Positions 1-6,457 of a stretch of 8,933 nt of DNA are shown in pieces; position 1 is the first letter of the stretch, and every line of letters starts with the position of its first letter. Source of the DNA: Methylomonas sp. (GTDB lineage Bacteria; Pseudomonadota; Gammaproteobacteria; Methylococcales; Methylomonadaceae); contig JAQTYP010000118.1 of assembly GCA_028688235.1 (NCBI GenBank), forward strand, positions 1 to 8,933. The letters run 5' to 3'. Both the position numbers and the translations under genes were made by a program. A model generated the notes under the pieces. The model was not told the DNA's origin. It saw nothing but the letters and a program-made list of their open reading frames with translations, and did no database searches.

Positions 1-702
1 GCTCTTGCCGACCGAGCGAGTCTTGCCGCGATAGTCGACGATCAGGCCGTTCTGCCAGGCGCCCAGCACCGGGCAGGCGCATTCGATGTGTTCCAGCGTC
101 AGGTTGTCGACGGCCTTCAGTTCCAGCGCGTACCAATGCGTGCCCTGCGCTTCGACGAACTCGTCGTAGGCAATATCGAAGTCCTTCAACAGCTGGTGTA
201 GGCCGCCGCGCAGGCCCAAATGGCTCATCGGGTACAGCCCGGCACAGAATGCCAGCATTGCGCACAGCAGGATCATTTCCGCCTTGCTCCCGACTTCGAG
301 GCGGTATTCGGCCTTGCCGGGCATCACCGCACGCGCCGGCGACGGCCAAAACAGGTCGACGCCTCGGATGTTGGCCATGTCGATCTGGATATGGGACCAG
401 TAGCCGCCGAGCGCGGCCCAAAACCACGCCGGCCGGAAGAAATACAGCGGCGAGACCAGCGCCGCCAGGAGGCCTAAGCCGATAATGGAATGGGTGACGG
501 TGCGGTGGCCGAAGCGCTTTTCCAGCGGAACCGACAGAAAGAACAGCGGCCGCCCTATCCTGGACGTCGGCAAGTCGATGTCCGGCATCAGCGAAAACAG
601 CGCCGCCAATCCCCAGGAAACGGGATCGGTCGGATACTCGAAGACGGCCGCGCCGCCTAGATACAGCGCGGTCGAAAAGGCGGCGTGAGTGGCGGCTAGC
701 AT
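1..702 (-). CDS. YdjM/DUF457-type membrane-bound metal-dependent hydrolase, C-terminus cut by window edge
   Basis: Open minus-strand frame of 234 codons with no stop before the left edge, so the C-terminus is missing. The protein begins MLAATHAAF and carries the motif series of the YdjM/DUF457 family (predicted LexA-binding or metal-dependent inner-membrane hydrolases): H6, a PDID motif at 40-43, FGHRTVTHS at 64-72 and GYWSHIQID at 100-108. The His and Asp residues are the presumed metal ligands. Hydrophobic stretches near 75-90 and 140-157 fit an inner-membrane protein. The start is ATG at 702; the Shine-Dalgarno signal is weak. It lies 26 bases after the DUF1353 gene on the same strand, suggesting co-transcription. 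The enzymatic substrate of this family is not established. The family call is secure, the function is not. Confidence 0.85.
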   Translation of the reverse strand, partial: MLAATHAAFSTALYLGGAAVFEYPTDPVSWGLAALFSLMPDIDLPTSRIGRPLFFLSVPLEKRFGHRTVTHSIIGLGLLAALVSPLYFFRPAWFWAALGGYWSHIQIDMANIRGVDLFWPSPARAVMPGKAEYRLEVGSKAEMILLCAMLAFCAGLYPMSHLGLRGGLHQLLKDFDIAYDEFVEAQGTHWYALELKAVDNLTLEHIECACPVLGAWQNGLIVDYRGKTRSVGKS

Positions 703-728
703 TTAACGCCAAACGATAGGCGCTGAAA

Positions 729-1295
729 TCACTTCAGTTCGGCATTCACCAGCGCTTCCAATTTATCGAAACCATCGGTGTCAGCAAGCGTTTCCAACTT
801 CGATCTTACGCTATCGAATTTATTCCGGATTAGCTCTTCCTCCGGCAATCGCGGTTCCGCGCGCGACCGGAACAACAGGTTTTGCGGTTTCAATTTCGCC
901 ATCCAACCGGCTTGCCCCGTCCCCCACGCGCCGATTCGCACTCCGAGATAAAACAAACGGGCTTGCGCCGTGCCGCAACCGCCGGCGAGACAAGCGAAAT
1001 AAAACATCTTGTCCGCCGCTTCGCGATCAGCCGCCGTTTGCGCCAAGTCGCAAGCGACGTCGTGAACGATGGAGGCATTGCGGTAATCGCCGGTGTACGG
1101 GCTGCCGACCGTAGACCACAACGGGGCCGGTATGCTCGCTCCGTTGATCACGCTATCGGTTGGCGCTAGCCAAACTTTGCCGTCGGGATCGGTATAGGAA
1201 AAATCCCGTAGCAGTTTCATGTTGCGGTCACCGCCCGCTTCCGATAACCATTCGGTTTGTGGATTGTCCGAAAAGACGCCGTATTCGTTTGACAT
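729..1295 (-). CDS. DUF1353 family protein (phage-associated)
   Basis: 188-residue soluble protein. Residues about 40-90 carry the DUF1353 signature: a substrate-like core WLAPTDSVINGASIPAPLW followed by GSPYTGDYRNASIVHDVAC, matching the family pattern of a Gly-Ala-Ser-(Ile/Val)-Pro segment and then an A-x-(I/V)-x-HD motif. The C-terminal 50 residues (PEEELIRNKFDSVRSKLETL and onward) are charged and helical, and look like an added tail. DUF1353 proteins are common in phages and integrated elements; their role is unknown. The start ATG at 1295 has AGGG about 10 bases upstream. It sits just upstream of the DUF457 gene in the same direction, so the two probably form a small cargo operon. Confidence 0.85.
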   Translation of the reverse strand: MSNEYGVFSDNPQTEWLSEAGGDRNMKLLRDFSYTDPDGKVWLAPTDSVINGASIPAPLWSTVGSPYTGDYRNASIVHDVACDLAQTAADREAADKMFYFACLAGGCGTAQARLFYLGVRIGAWGTGQAGWMAKLKPQNLLFRSRAEPRLPEEELIRNKFDSVRSKLETLADTDGFDKLEALVNAELK

Positions 1296-1352
1296 AAGAT
1301 TACCCTATGGTGACTTGTGAAAAAACTAGTCAGTATAAGAGATGTTAGAGTC

Positions 1353-1542
1353 GAGCATACCCTACGTGACTTTGTTGCCCGCGCAGTGGGGGCATAGCGG
1401 GCGTCTTTTCGGTAAAATTTAGGTTCCTTTTTGGTACCAATTCGGTGTTAAATAGGCTCCTTTCGCAGCACTGTAGGTACGCATCGCGCATCTCATTGAT
1501 GCGACCGGACTTGCTTAAAAGTGGTATGCGGAGCATACCCTA
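1353..1542. repeat. Repeat mosaic bounded by direct repeats, with palindrome GGTATGC-GGA-GCATACC
   Basis: The 12-mer GAGCATACCCTA occurs at 1353-1364 and 1531-1542. The right copy is part of a perfect 7-bp inverted repeat with a 3-base loop (1523-1529 and 1533-1539). A second hairpin, CGCATC-TCATT-GATGCG, lies at 1487-1503. This pattern (GGT...GC, loop, GC...ACCCTA) resembles REP-type dispersed palindromes. The 63-codon minus-strand frame across it (1345-1536) seems to be an artefact of the repeat. Confidence 0.5.
1425..1462 (-). repeat. Dispersed repeat, copy A (degenerate)
   Basis: Shares the core GTACCAATTCGG, the following TTAAA and GGCTCC with the sequence at 7790-7829 at the same spacing. 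In copy A the outer arms no longer pair well, whereas copy B forms a perfect 9-bp stem. Two copies at unrelated loci suggest a dispersed element rather than part of a gene. Confidence 0.55.
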
Positions 1543-1748
1543 GAAGATTGCATATTCCAATCCAAACCTGCCACCGAAAATCGCCATCAGTTCCGATTCA
1601 AGCCCGCCATCGATTCCGATACGATTACGCCAGAAGTGAATAACGGATTTTATAAGCGGCGAATTGTAGCAATCGACCCCACATTTGAAACTTTGCGCTC
1701 GATGTCGGTTGAGAACCTGGTTAGACCGATAATTGCATATTCCTAAAT

Positions 1749-2423
1749 CTAGGATCGCTTATGTTTACGAATTAACGAAATCTGTAGCCCCATAAACAGG
1801 AATGCAAGAGCAACAATTTGTATTAAATGGAATGTTCCGTTATGATCAAATTGCCAAATGAACTGGAACGCTATTAACTTTCCAGCCTGTACAGCGGCAG
1901 CCACAATTGATAGCAGTATCCCCCACAAAATTAACCCAGCGCCATTTAGCAATCTGCGAATCGTTAGCCAGGAGTACCCGATTAATGCGAACAGCATTGC
2001 GGCCGCCTCATAGACAATAAAAATAATGAAGTCGTCTGGCCACGCGATTGCGGCCACAAAAAACGCGACCCCGAGGAAAATCATAGGGCGCACTACGCGG
2101 CTTGTTATTGATTCTCCCCATACGTCATAAACTGTAGCCACAACAAAATAAGACACCAATAACCCGAGAGAAAGATAAAGTGGGCGCCATAGCAAGTTTC
2201 GAATTTTATCATCCAATGCAAGACCATGAGCAATCGTACCTAAAACTCCCGCAATTGAAAGTAACAGAAACACTGTTACCCATATATTTGCCTTTTTGTC
2301 GTCATACTTGCTTAGCCTCCAAACACGGAACGCAAAAAATAAAGCCAATAAAGCGACGGCTAGGTCGGTTGCCGCTGTTGTTTGTTCCGTCGGAATGCTG
2401 ATTATTTGCATACTAGATCCCAT
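1749..2423 (-). CDS. Seven-helix integral membrane protein of unknown function
   Basis: 224 residues, with hydrophobic segments at about 17-34, 46-66, 78-98, 110-127, 131-152, 161-181 and 197-215, giving about seven membrane helices with a basic C-terminus (RKHKRS). Histidines H66 (end of helix 2) and H194/H199 (start of helix 7, DHNGTFHLIQ) might form a metal site as in other seven-helix hydrolase-like families, but that is a guess. No catalytic motif is certain. The first ATG (2423) lacks a Shine-Dalgarno sequence. The second Met (codon at 2409-2411) is preceded by GGGA six bases upstream and is a plausible true start, giving 220 residues. It lies downstream of the hairpin ending the PspA-like operon, so it is probably transcribed separately. 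Confidence 0.7.
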   Translation of the reverse strand: MGSSMQIISIPTEQTTAATDLAVALLALFFAFRVWRLSKYDDKKANIWVTVFLLLSIAGVLGTIAHGLALDDKIRNLLWRPLYLSLGLLVSYFVVATVYDVWGESITSRVVRPMIFLGVAFFVAAIAWPDDFIIFIVYEAAAMLFALIGYSWLTIRRLLNGAGLILWGILLSIVAAAVQAGKLIAFQFIWQFDHNGTFHLIQIVALAFLFMGLQISLIRKHKRS

Positions 2424-2561
2424 GCTAAGTCACTAATTATTAGTGGATTGCCGATGACTCCTTTCGTCAAACGGTTGATATAACGGTCGCATCATTAGCC
2501 AGGTCAAGAAGGTCGTTCATCATTGATGGATTCCGGCCTATCCCCCTAAACACAATCGACA

Positions 2562-2591
2562 GCCCACGAAAAACGCGAGTTTTTCGTGGGC
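2562..2591 (-). terminator. Perfect 13-bp hairpin at the end of the PspA-like operon
   Basis: GCCCACGAAAAAC, the loop GCGA and GTTTTTCGTGGGC form a perfect 13-bp stem with a 4-base loop, starting 16 bases past the stop codon of the membrane-protein gene at 2607. Stem stability and position fit a transcription terminator for the minus-strand operon. There is no long U-tract immediately after the stem on either strand, so it may instead protect the mRNA 3' end or stop transcription less sharply. Confidence 0.7.
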
Positions 2592-2606
2592 AAAAGCTTT
2601 TCCAGG

Positions 2607-3926
2607 TTAATTCCACTGCTTCAGTTGATTAAAGTAATAGCGCATTTTCGCCATGATCAACCGATCTTTGCTTTCGATGTAAGAAGCCAACAAAATCACC
2701 AGCAGACCCAATACGATGGAACTAATCCACGGTGTAGCAGTGTAGATATTGATTGCATATTCCCAGTAAAATAAGAAGCCGCTGACGACGCAGACATTAC
2801 CGCAGAAGAACGGCATTTTTTCGCGATAACGGATACCTGAGATGGTCAGCAATGTGCCGGCGGCTATGGCTAATACCGGTGCTAGGCTTTGTTGTTCGAT
2901 CATGGCGTCCAAGCTCAGAAAAACCACCAGCGCGGATGCGATGAAACGATAGAAGCGGGGATAAAAATTAACCCGGGCGGACAATCCGAACAGAATAACG
3001 GCGATGGGTAAGAAGACGCTGAAATTGTCATCGTTTAGGCAGCCTAACTGTCCGGCGCATTGCAGCCAAATATTGATAGCGGCGATCGTACCCAGCCATT
3101 GGCAAATGTAGCGAATAAAGTCAGACTGCGTGTAGTGGTTGATATCGTAAATGCAATACATCACGACAGTTGCAGACAGGACGATCGTAAGCCAGTAGGA
3201 CGTTGGATACAGCATACTGCGGCCGATGATGATCCACAACGGCAAACTCATCAATGCCCTGGCCGCCATACCTTCGGCCAGGCGCATCGCGAGGTCCCGG
3301 TGCAAGCGCAATTCGCTACGGCGCAGCACGACAAACAAGCCGGCAATGATGACAGCGATCATGTCGCCGTCCCTGATCGGCAACAATAACAAGGCATTCG
3401 CCGCAATACTGGTGTAAAGCAACGTGTACAGATGTTTGCGCGCCAGAATGGCGTAGCTGGCATAGCCGACTAATACCAACAACGCCGCGGTGATGAAAAA
3501 ATCCAGCGTAATGATAGTCGGACTGACATTCATAAACTGTAACCAGCTATAGGCCGGTTGCAGGGCGGCTTTACCGTGCCAATAGCCGTAAATCATGGCG
3601 CTTACCTGGGAAACCTGGACCGGCAGAAAAGCCGCGCCCAGGCCGAAGAAAATGCGGGCGCCTTTGGTTTCCCTGAATAAATAAGCACAGATCATGCCTC
3701 CTGCGCATAATAACAGTGTGAATCCCAGGCCGATCCAATAGCGGTAAGCCGGCACAATATCTTCATGCCCTTGCAGCATAAAACTGATTGCCGACACGAT
3801 AATCAGGATCGACCCGACCCAGCGTAAATAGGTGGTGATGCGGCGGGTCATGCTTGACTTTTCAGACTGCAGTTTTTCTTCCGGCATATCGATGGCGGCG
3901 TTTACATTCATTTCAATCTCATACAT
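2607..3926 (-). CDS. Polytopic membrane protein co-transcribed with the PspA-like gene
   Basis: 439 residues. A soluble N-terminal segment of about 30 residues is followed by roughly 12-14 hydrophobic helices (first ones at about 33-52, 63-84, 91-112 and 137-161; last at about 399-416) and a short basic tail. I recognise no transporter or enzyme motif. The general look, with early helices separated by short charged loops (RETKGARIFFGLGAAFLPVQ), recalls multi-helix families such as DUF2157/DUF2339, but I cannot assign it. The start at 3926 is supported by AGGGAG six bases upstream. It begins 11 bases after the stop of the PspA-like gene and is followed by a strong hairpin, so the two genes form an operon under the sigma-54 promoter at 4648-4664. 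I infer that it may be the membrane partner or client of the PspA-like protein. Confidence 0.75.
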   Translation of the reverse strand: MYEIEMNVNAAIDMPEEKLQSEKSSMTRRITTYLRWVGSILIIVSAISFMLQGHEDIVPAYRYWIGLGFTLLLCAGGMICAYLFRETKGARIFFGLGAAFLPVQVSQVSAMIYGYWHGKAALQPAYSWLQFMNVSPTIITLDFFITAALLVLVGYASYAILARKHLYTLLYTSIAANALLLLPIRDGDMIAVIIAGLFVVLRRSELRLHRDLAMRLAEGMAARALMSLPLWIIIGRSMLYPTSYWLTIVLSATVVMYCIYDINHYTQSDFIRYICQWLGTIAAINIWLQCAGQLGCLNDDNFSVFLPIAVILFGLSARVNFYPRFYRFIASALVVFLSLDAMIEQQSLAPVLAIAAGTLLTISGIRYREKMPFFCGNVCVVSGFLFYWEYAINIYTATPWISSIVLGLLVILLASYIESKDRLIMAKMRYYFNQLKQWN

Positions 3927-3937
3927 GACGGCTCTCC

Positions 3938-4597
3938 CTATTGCTCTTTATCATCGGATTGAGATTTGGTCAGCTCATCGAGCAGCATTTTCAAACTCAA
4001 CTCATCTTCTTCCTGCTCGAACGTTTGGGCGAAACTGTCTGGCTCGTCCCCGAGCATAGACTCGGATTCATGGCTAACGACAGCCCCCTCCCAGCGATCG
4101 AACAGGTCTTGTACTTCATTAAGCGAGGAACCCCGTGGGTTTTGTAAGGCACTTTGCAAGCGGTTACGGTTTTGCCTGGCCGCCAGCAGTTCTTTTTTGT
4201 TATTCAGGACATGAATTTGTTCTTGTATAACCTCCAGATCCCGACGGATCTTGTCTTCCTGGGTACTGCTTTGTTGATATTGCTGCTCGAATAAAGCGAT
4301 TTGTTGCCGGCAGTCGCGCAAGCGTTTTACACATTGCAGCGCCTTTGCTTCGTCCTGGCTGCGTATTTTGACGGCGCGTTCCGACCATAAACCGGCTTGT
4401 TCTGTTTCCTGTTTGATTTTTTCCTGATAGTGGCTTGATTGCCTACTGACCCGGTGCAAATGCAAGCGGGTTTTTTGTTGCAGAGACTGCAAATCCTTGA
4501 TGGCGGCATCGGCCAGCGCTTCATGGTTTTCGAATTCGTCGGCAACATGGTCGATTTGGCTTTTGATGCTGACGAAAATACGTTTAAGACTGTTCAT
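3938..4597 (-). CDS. PspA/IM30-like coiled-coil protein
   Basis: 219 residues from the ATG at 4597, which has GAGGA seven bases upstream. An in-frame ATG at 4678 lies upstream of the sigma-54 promoter and cannot be the start of that transcript. An amphipathic N-terminal segment (MNSLKRIFVSIKSQIDHVAD, 1-20) is followed by a long coiled coil, about 25-150, containing WSERAVKIRSQDEAKALQCV (71-90), the place of the conserved W-x-x-(K/R)-A segment in PspA. Then comes an acidic C-terminal region (RWEGAVV at 168-174; FEQEEDELSLKMLLDELTK at 193-211), longer and more acidic than in Escherichia coli PspA. PspA/IM30 proteins assemble on stressed inner membranes, and PspA inhibits its activator PspF. Divergence from a sigma-54 activator gene repeats the pspA-pspF arrangement. 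A true PspA orthologue is unlikely; a family member is probable. Confidence 0.8.
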   Translation of the reverse strand: MNSLKRIFVSIKSQIDHVADEFENHEALADAAIKDLQSLQQKTRLHLHRVSRQSSHYQEKIKQETEQAGLWSERAVKIRSQDEAKALQCVKRLRDCRQQIALFEQQYQQSSTQEDKIRRDLEVIQEQIHVLNNKKELLAARQNRNRLQSALQNPRGSSLNEVQDLFDRWEGAVVSHESESMLGDEPDSFAQTFEQEEDELSLKMLLDELTKSQSDDKEQ

Positions 4598-4647
4598 GAT
4601 GTCATCCTCATTGAAGTAACTATTCGCTATCTGTTTAGTCAAGTTAA

Positions 4648-4664
4648 CGCAATGAGGATGCCAA
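4648..4664 (-). promoter_or_regulatory. Sigma-54 (-24/-12) promoter P1 for the PspA-like operon
   Basis: The minus strand reads TTGGCATCCTCATTGCG. The -24 GG and -12 GC are exactly 10 bases apart, and TGGCA and TTGC match the sigma-54 consensus TGGCACG-N4-TTGCA. Transcription should begin near 4637, leaving a leader of about 40 bases before the GAGGA ribosome site and the ATG at 4597. The divergent gene encodes a sigma-54 activator, which supports the call. Confidence 0.85.
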
Positions 4665-4795
4665 AAAATTAAAGCCAATTACTACGGCAAGTTGGAGTAC
4701 ATACTGTAATTTAACGACTAGATGAACAACAAAAAATGTATGCATGATGTACTAATATTGCTCAAACGATTCTAATCAATACAAAGCTGTCAACG
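4665..4795. promoter_or_regulatory. Probable activator-binding region between the divergent genes
   Basis: Lies upstream of P1 and next to the activator gene, where enhancer sites of sigma-54 activators are expected. The part from about 4721 to 4795 recurs at 6913-6984 with only about four changes in its last 70 bases, while the part nearer P1 has diverged. I infer that the conserved block holds the activator sites. The stretch from ATGCATGATGTAC to ATTCTAATCAATAC is shared by both copies. I could not define a clean palindromic site. It must also hold the activator's own promoter, for which I see only weak candidates. Confidence 0.5.
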
Positions 4796-6250
4796 ATGAA
4801 CAAACTCAGCGCCGAGCAACGCCATTTTTTTCAGCAAATTGCCGATATGGCTTTCATCAATCCGTTTAGCGAGCAAAGAAAGCAGGCTGATTGCCGCTTA
4901 CTGGCCATTCAACCCGAAAAATTGACGCTGGAACAACGCATCCAGCAAATACAACAGCGTTTGAGCGAACAGTTAACACGGCTGCAACCCTTGGACGAGT
5001 TTAAAGTGGAGCGTTATGCCGGGAAATTACGGCGGGTCATGGAGTTTGCCTGGCTGTTTTATCAATTCCACGAATTTCAGAACCCATTCTTCCAATTTAT
5101 CGAACAACAGCAACAAGCCGGCGATACGCCGATTGCTTTGCCTTTCGCCAAACAACTGCTGGGCCGTTTTGCGGCGGCCGGTTTCGACCAGGCGGCCAGC
5201 GAGAAATATATCGGCTTGTTCTATCAGTTACATCGCGGTTTTTATTTCATCAATTCGATGGTATCGGGCCACTCGCTGGCTATCATTGAATTGCGTATGC
5301 ACCTTTGGAACAACATCTTTACCTTCAACCCGCACTGGTATCTGGATTATCTGTGCGGCCGCATGGAGGAGTTTTCCACTTTATTGCTAGGGCCGACCGG
5401 CTGCGGCAAAAGCCTAGTGGCCCGCGCCATCGGTTGCTCGGGTTTTATTCCGTTCGACGCAAAGCGGCTCCGTTTTCAGGAAAGTTTTACCCGCTCCTTC
5501 CAATCGATCAATCTGGCGCAATTTCCGTCTTCGCTGCTGGAAGCAGAGTTATTCGGCCATAAAAAGGGCGCCTTCACCGGCGCCATCGAAAATCACGACG
5601 GCCTGTTTGCCCGATGCAGCCCTTACGGTGCGGTGTTTATCGATGAAATCGGCGATATCGATATTCCGACCCAGGTCAAATTGCTGAATGTCGTGCAAGA
5701 CCGGGTATTTTACCCGGTAGGCAGCCATGAAAAACAACGCTTCGCAGGACGTGTGATTAGCGCCACCAATCGGGATATCGGCCAACTCAGACAACAAGGC
5801 CTGTTCCGCGACGACCTGTTCTATCGGTTATGTTCCGACGTTATCGAGGTGCCCGGATTGCAGCAACGGTTGGAACAGAATCCGGACGAGATCAGTCATT
5901 TGATCGGCGGCCTATTGGCCCGAGTCATCAGCGAACCGGACCAACGCCTGGTCCAGCGCATAGAAGACCGCATCCGCTCGACGATACCGGCCGGATACCA
6001 TTGGCCAGGCAATGTTAGGGAATTGGAACAATGCATCCGACAAATCTGCCTGACAGGAACTTATCGAATCTCTCCGGCTTCGCCGCAAACACCGACTACC
6101 GCTTTTCAGATTGATCGGGAAGAGGTTAGCGCCCGGCAGCTACAACAACGCTATTGCCGCTATCTGTACGACAAACACGGTAGTTACGAAGCCGTCGCCC
6201 GAATCAGCGGACTGGACAGGCGGACGGCAAAAAAATACATTCAAGAGTGA
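4796..6250 (+). CDS. Sigma-54-dependent transcriptional activator with a novel N-terminal domain, divergent from the PspA-like operon
   Basis: 484 residues. Residues 1 to about 185 form a Gln-rich, apparently all-helical region with no response-regulator, GAF or PAS motif that I recognise. The AAA+ domain follows: Walker A GPTGCGKS at 199-206, the sigma-54 contact loop GAFTGA at 258-263, Walker B VFIDE ending at E284, the FRDDLFYRL segment at 337-345 and WPGNVREL at 403-410. The C-terminus ends in a Fis-type helix-turn-helix (GSYEAVARISGLDRRTAKKY, then I). All parts needed for ATP hydrolysis, sigma-54 remodelling and DNA binding are present. The start at 4796 has a poor ribosome site, but its N-terminus is the one duplicated at 6985. 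By position and architecture it should activate P1, in the way PspF activates pspA. PspF has no such N-terminal domain, so sensing may work differently. Confidence 0.9.
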   Translation: MNKLSAEQRHFFQQIADMAFINPFSEQRKQADCRLLAIQPEKLTLEQRIQQIQQRLSEQLTRLQPLDEFKVERYAGKLRRVMEFAWLFYQFHEFQNPFFQFIEQQQQAGDTPIALPFAKQLLGRFAAAGFDQAASEKYIGLFYQLHRGFYFINSMVSGHSLAIIELRMHLWNNIFTFNPHWYLDYLCGRMEEFSTLLLGPTGCGKSLVARAIGCSGFIPFDAKRLRFQESFTRSFQSINLAQFPSSLLEAELFGHKKGAFTGAIENHDGLFARCSPYGAVFIDEIGDIDIPTQVKLLNVVQDRVFYPVGSHEKQRFAGRVISATNRDIGQLRQQGLFRDDLFYRLCSDVIEVPGLQQRLEQNPDEISHLIGGLLARVISEPDQRLVQRIEDRIRSTIPAGYHWPGNVRELEQCIRQICLTGTYRISPASPQTPTTAFQIDREEVSARQLQQRYCRYLYDKHGSYEAVARISGLDRRTAKKYIQE

Positions 6251-6268
6251 ATTATCGGGTCACAAACT

Positions 6269-6418
6269 TTATACCCGTTGATCCACACGGGGAGTTGTTG
6301 ATTGACTGGTTGACCCGTTGCGGTCTGTCGCTCTGTTTGATCCAATGTCTGCATGTTGATCATGGCAGCACAACACTTCGCCAGTATCGGGCTGAATCGA
6401 AATTGCCAGCTTAGCCAT
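6269..6418 (-). CDS. Small hypothetical protein (49 residues)
   Basis: Begins MAKLAISIQPDTGEVLCCHD and ends TPRVDQRV. The start at 6418 has a very strong ribosome site: AAAGGAGGGG lies just upstream of ATG with about five bases between. The N-terminal half could form a beta hairpin (AKLAISIQ-PDTG-EVLCC) with a Cys-Cys pair and nearby His residues (H19, H22). The second half is polar and probably disordered. It lies 39 bases after the 69-residue gene in the same direction and converges on the activator gene, ending 18 bases from that gene's stop. The ribosome site is embedded in the palindrome CTCCTTTAAAGGAG, so translation may be modulated. No family is recognised; the ribosome site is the main support. 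Confidence 0.55.
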   Translation of the reverse strand: MAKLAISIQPDTGEVLCCHDQHADIGSNRATDRNGSTSQSTTPRVDQRV

Positions 6419-6424
6419 AAACCC

Positions 6425-6438
6425 CTCCTTTAAAGGAG
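6425..6438. repeat. Palindrome CTCCTTTAAAGGAG covering the ribosome site of the 49-residue gene
   Basis: Perfect 14-base self-complementary sequence. In minus-strand RNA its second half supplies the AAAGGAG of the Shine-Dalgarno sequence, and its first half CTCC could mask it. Only four pairs form once a loop is allowed, so any control would be weak; a protein-binding site is the alternative. Confidence 0.4.
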
Positions 6439-6457
6439 TGAAAACGTAAATAATGAA

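Larger units (their letters stand above)
1296..1748. other. 453-base gene-poor, repeat-rich intergenic region
   Basis: No convincing gene. It holds a direct repeat of GAGCATACCCTA (1353-1364 and 1531-1542), a palindrome at 1523-1539, a hairpin at 1487-1503, a GC-rich inverted repeat GCCCGC/GCGGGC near 1378-1403 followed by TCTTTT, and a diverged copy of the repeat also seen at 7790-7829. From 1519 to 1746 one plus-strand frame is open for about 75 codons but has no start codon with a ribosome site. The mosaic of small palindromes resembles dispersed intergenic repeat DNA rather than coding sequence. Confidence 0.6.

Noticed and set aside
1345..1536. 63-codon minus-strand frame
   Set aside because: It spans direct repeats, two hairpins and dispersed repeat copy A; most likely an artefact of repeat DNA.
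1519..1746. Plus-strand frame open for about 75 codons
   Set aside because: No start codon with a ribosome site and no recognisable motif; could be a gene fragment but not supportable.
1547..2763. ATTGCATATTCC found at 1547-1558, 1732-1743 and 2752-2763
   Set aside because: A few shared 12-mers are expected by chance in a window of this size, the third copy is inside a gene, and similarity does not extend into the flanks.
3060..3417. Plus-strand frames opposite the membrane-protein gene, and similar frames opposite the other genes
   Set aside because: They lie antisense to well-supported genes, lack ribosome sites and have composition typical of shadow frames.
4598..4678. Upstream in-frame ATG at 4678 giving a 246-residue PspA-like protein
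   Set aside because: The -24/-12 promoter at 4648-4664 lies inside this extension, and the ATG at 4597 has a good GAGGA ribosome site and fits the family's N-terminus.
4696..4753. AGTACAT and ATGTACT as an inverted-repeat activator site
   Set aside because: The first arm is not kept in the duplicated control region, so the pairing is probably accidental.
6256..6277. CGGGT/ACCCG inverted repeat after the activator gene as a terminator
   Set aside because: Only five pairs, a 12-base loop and no T-tract.
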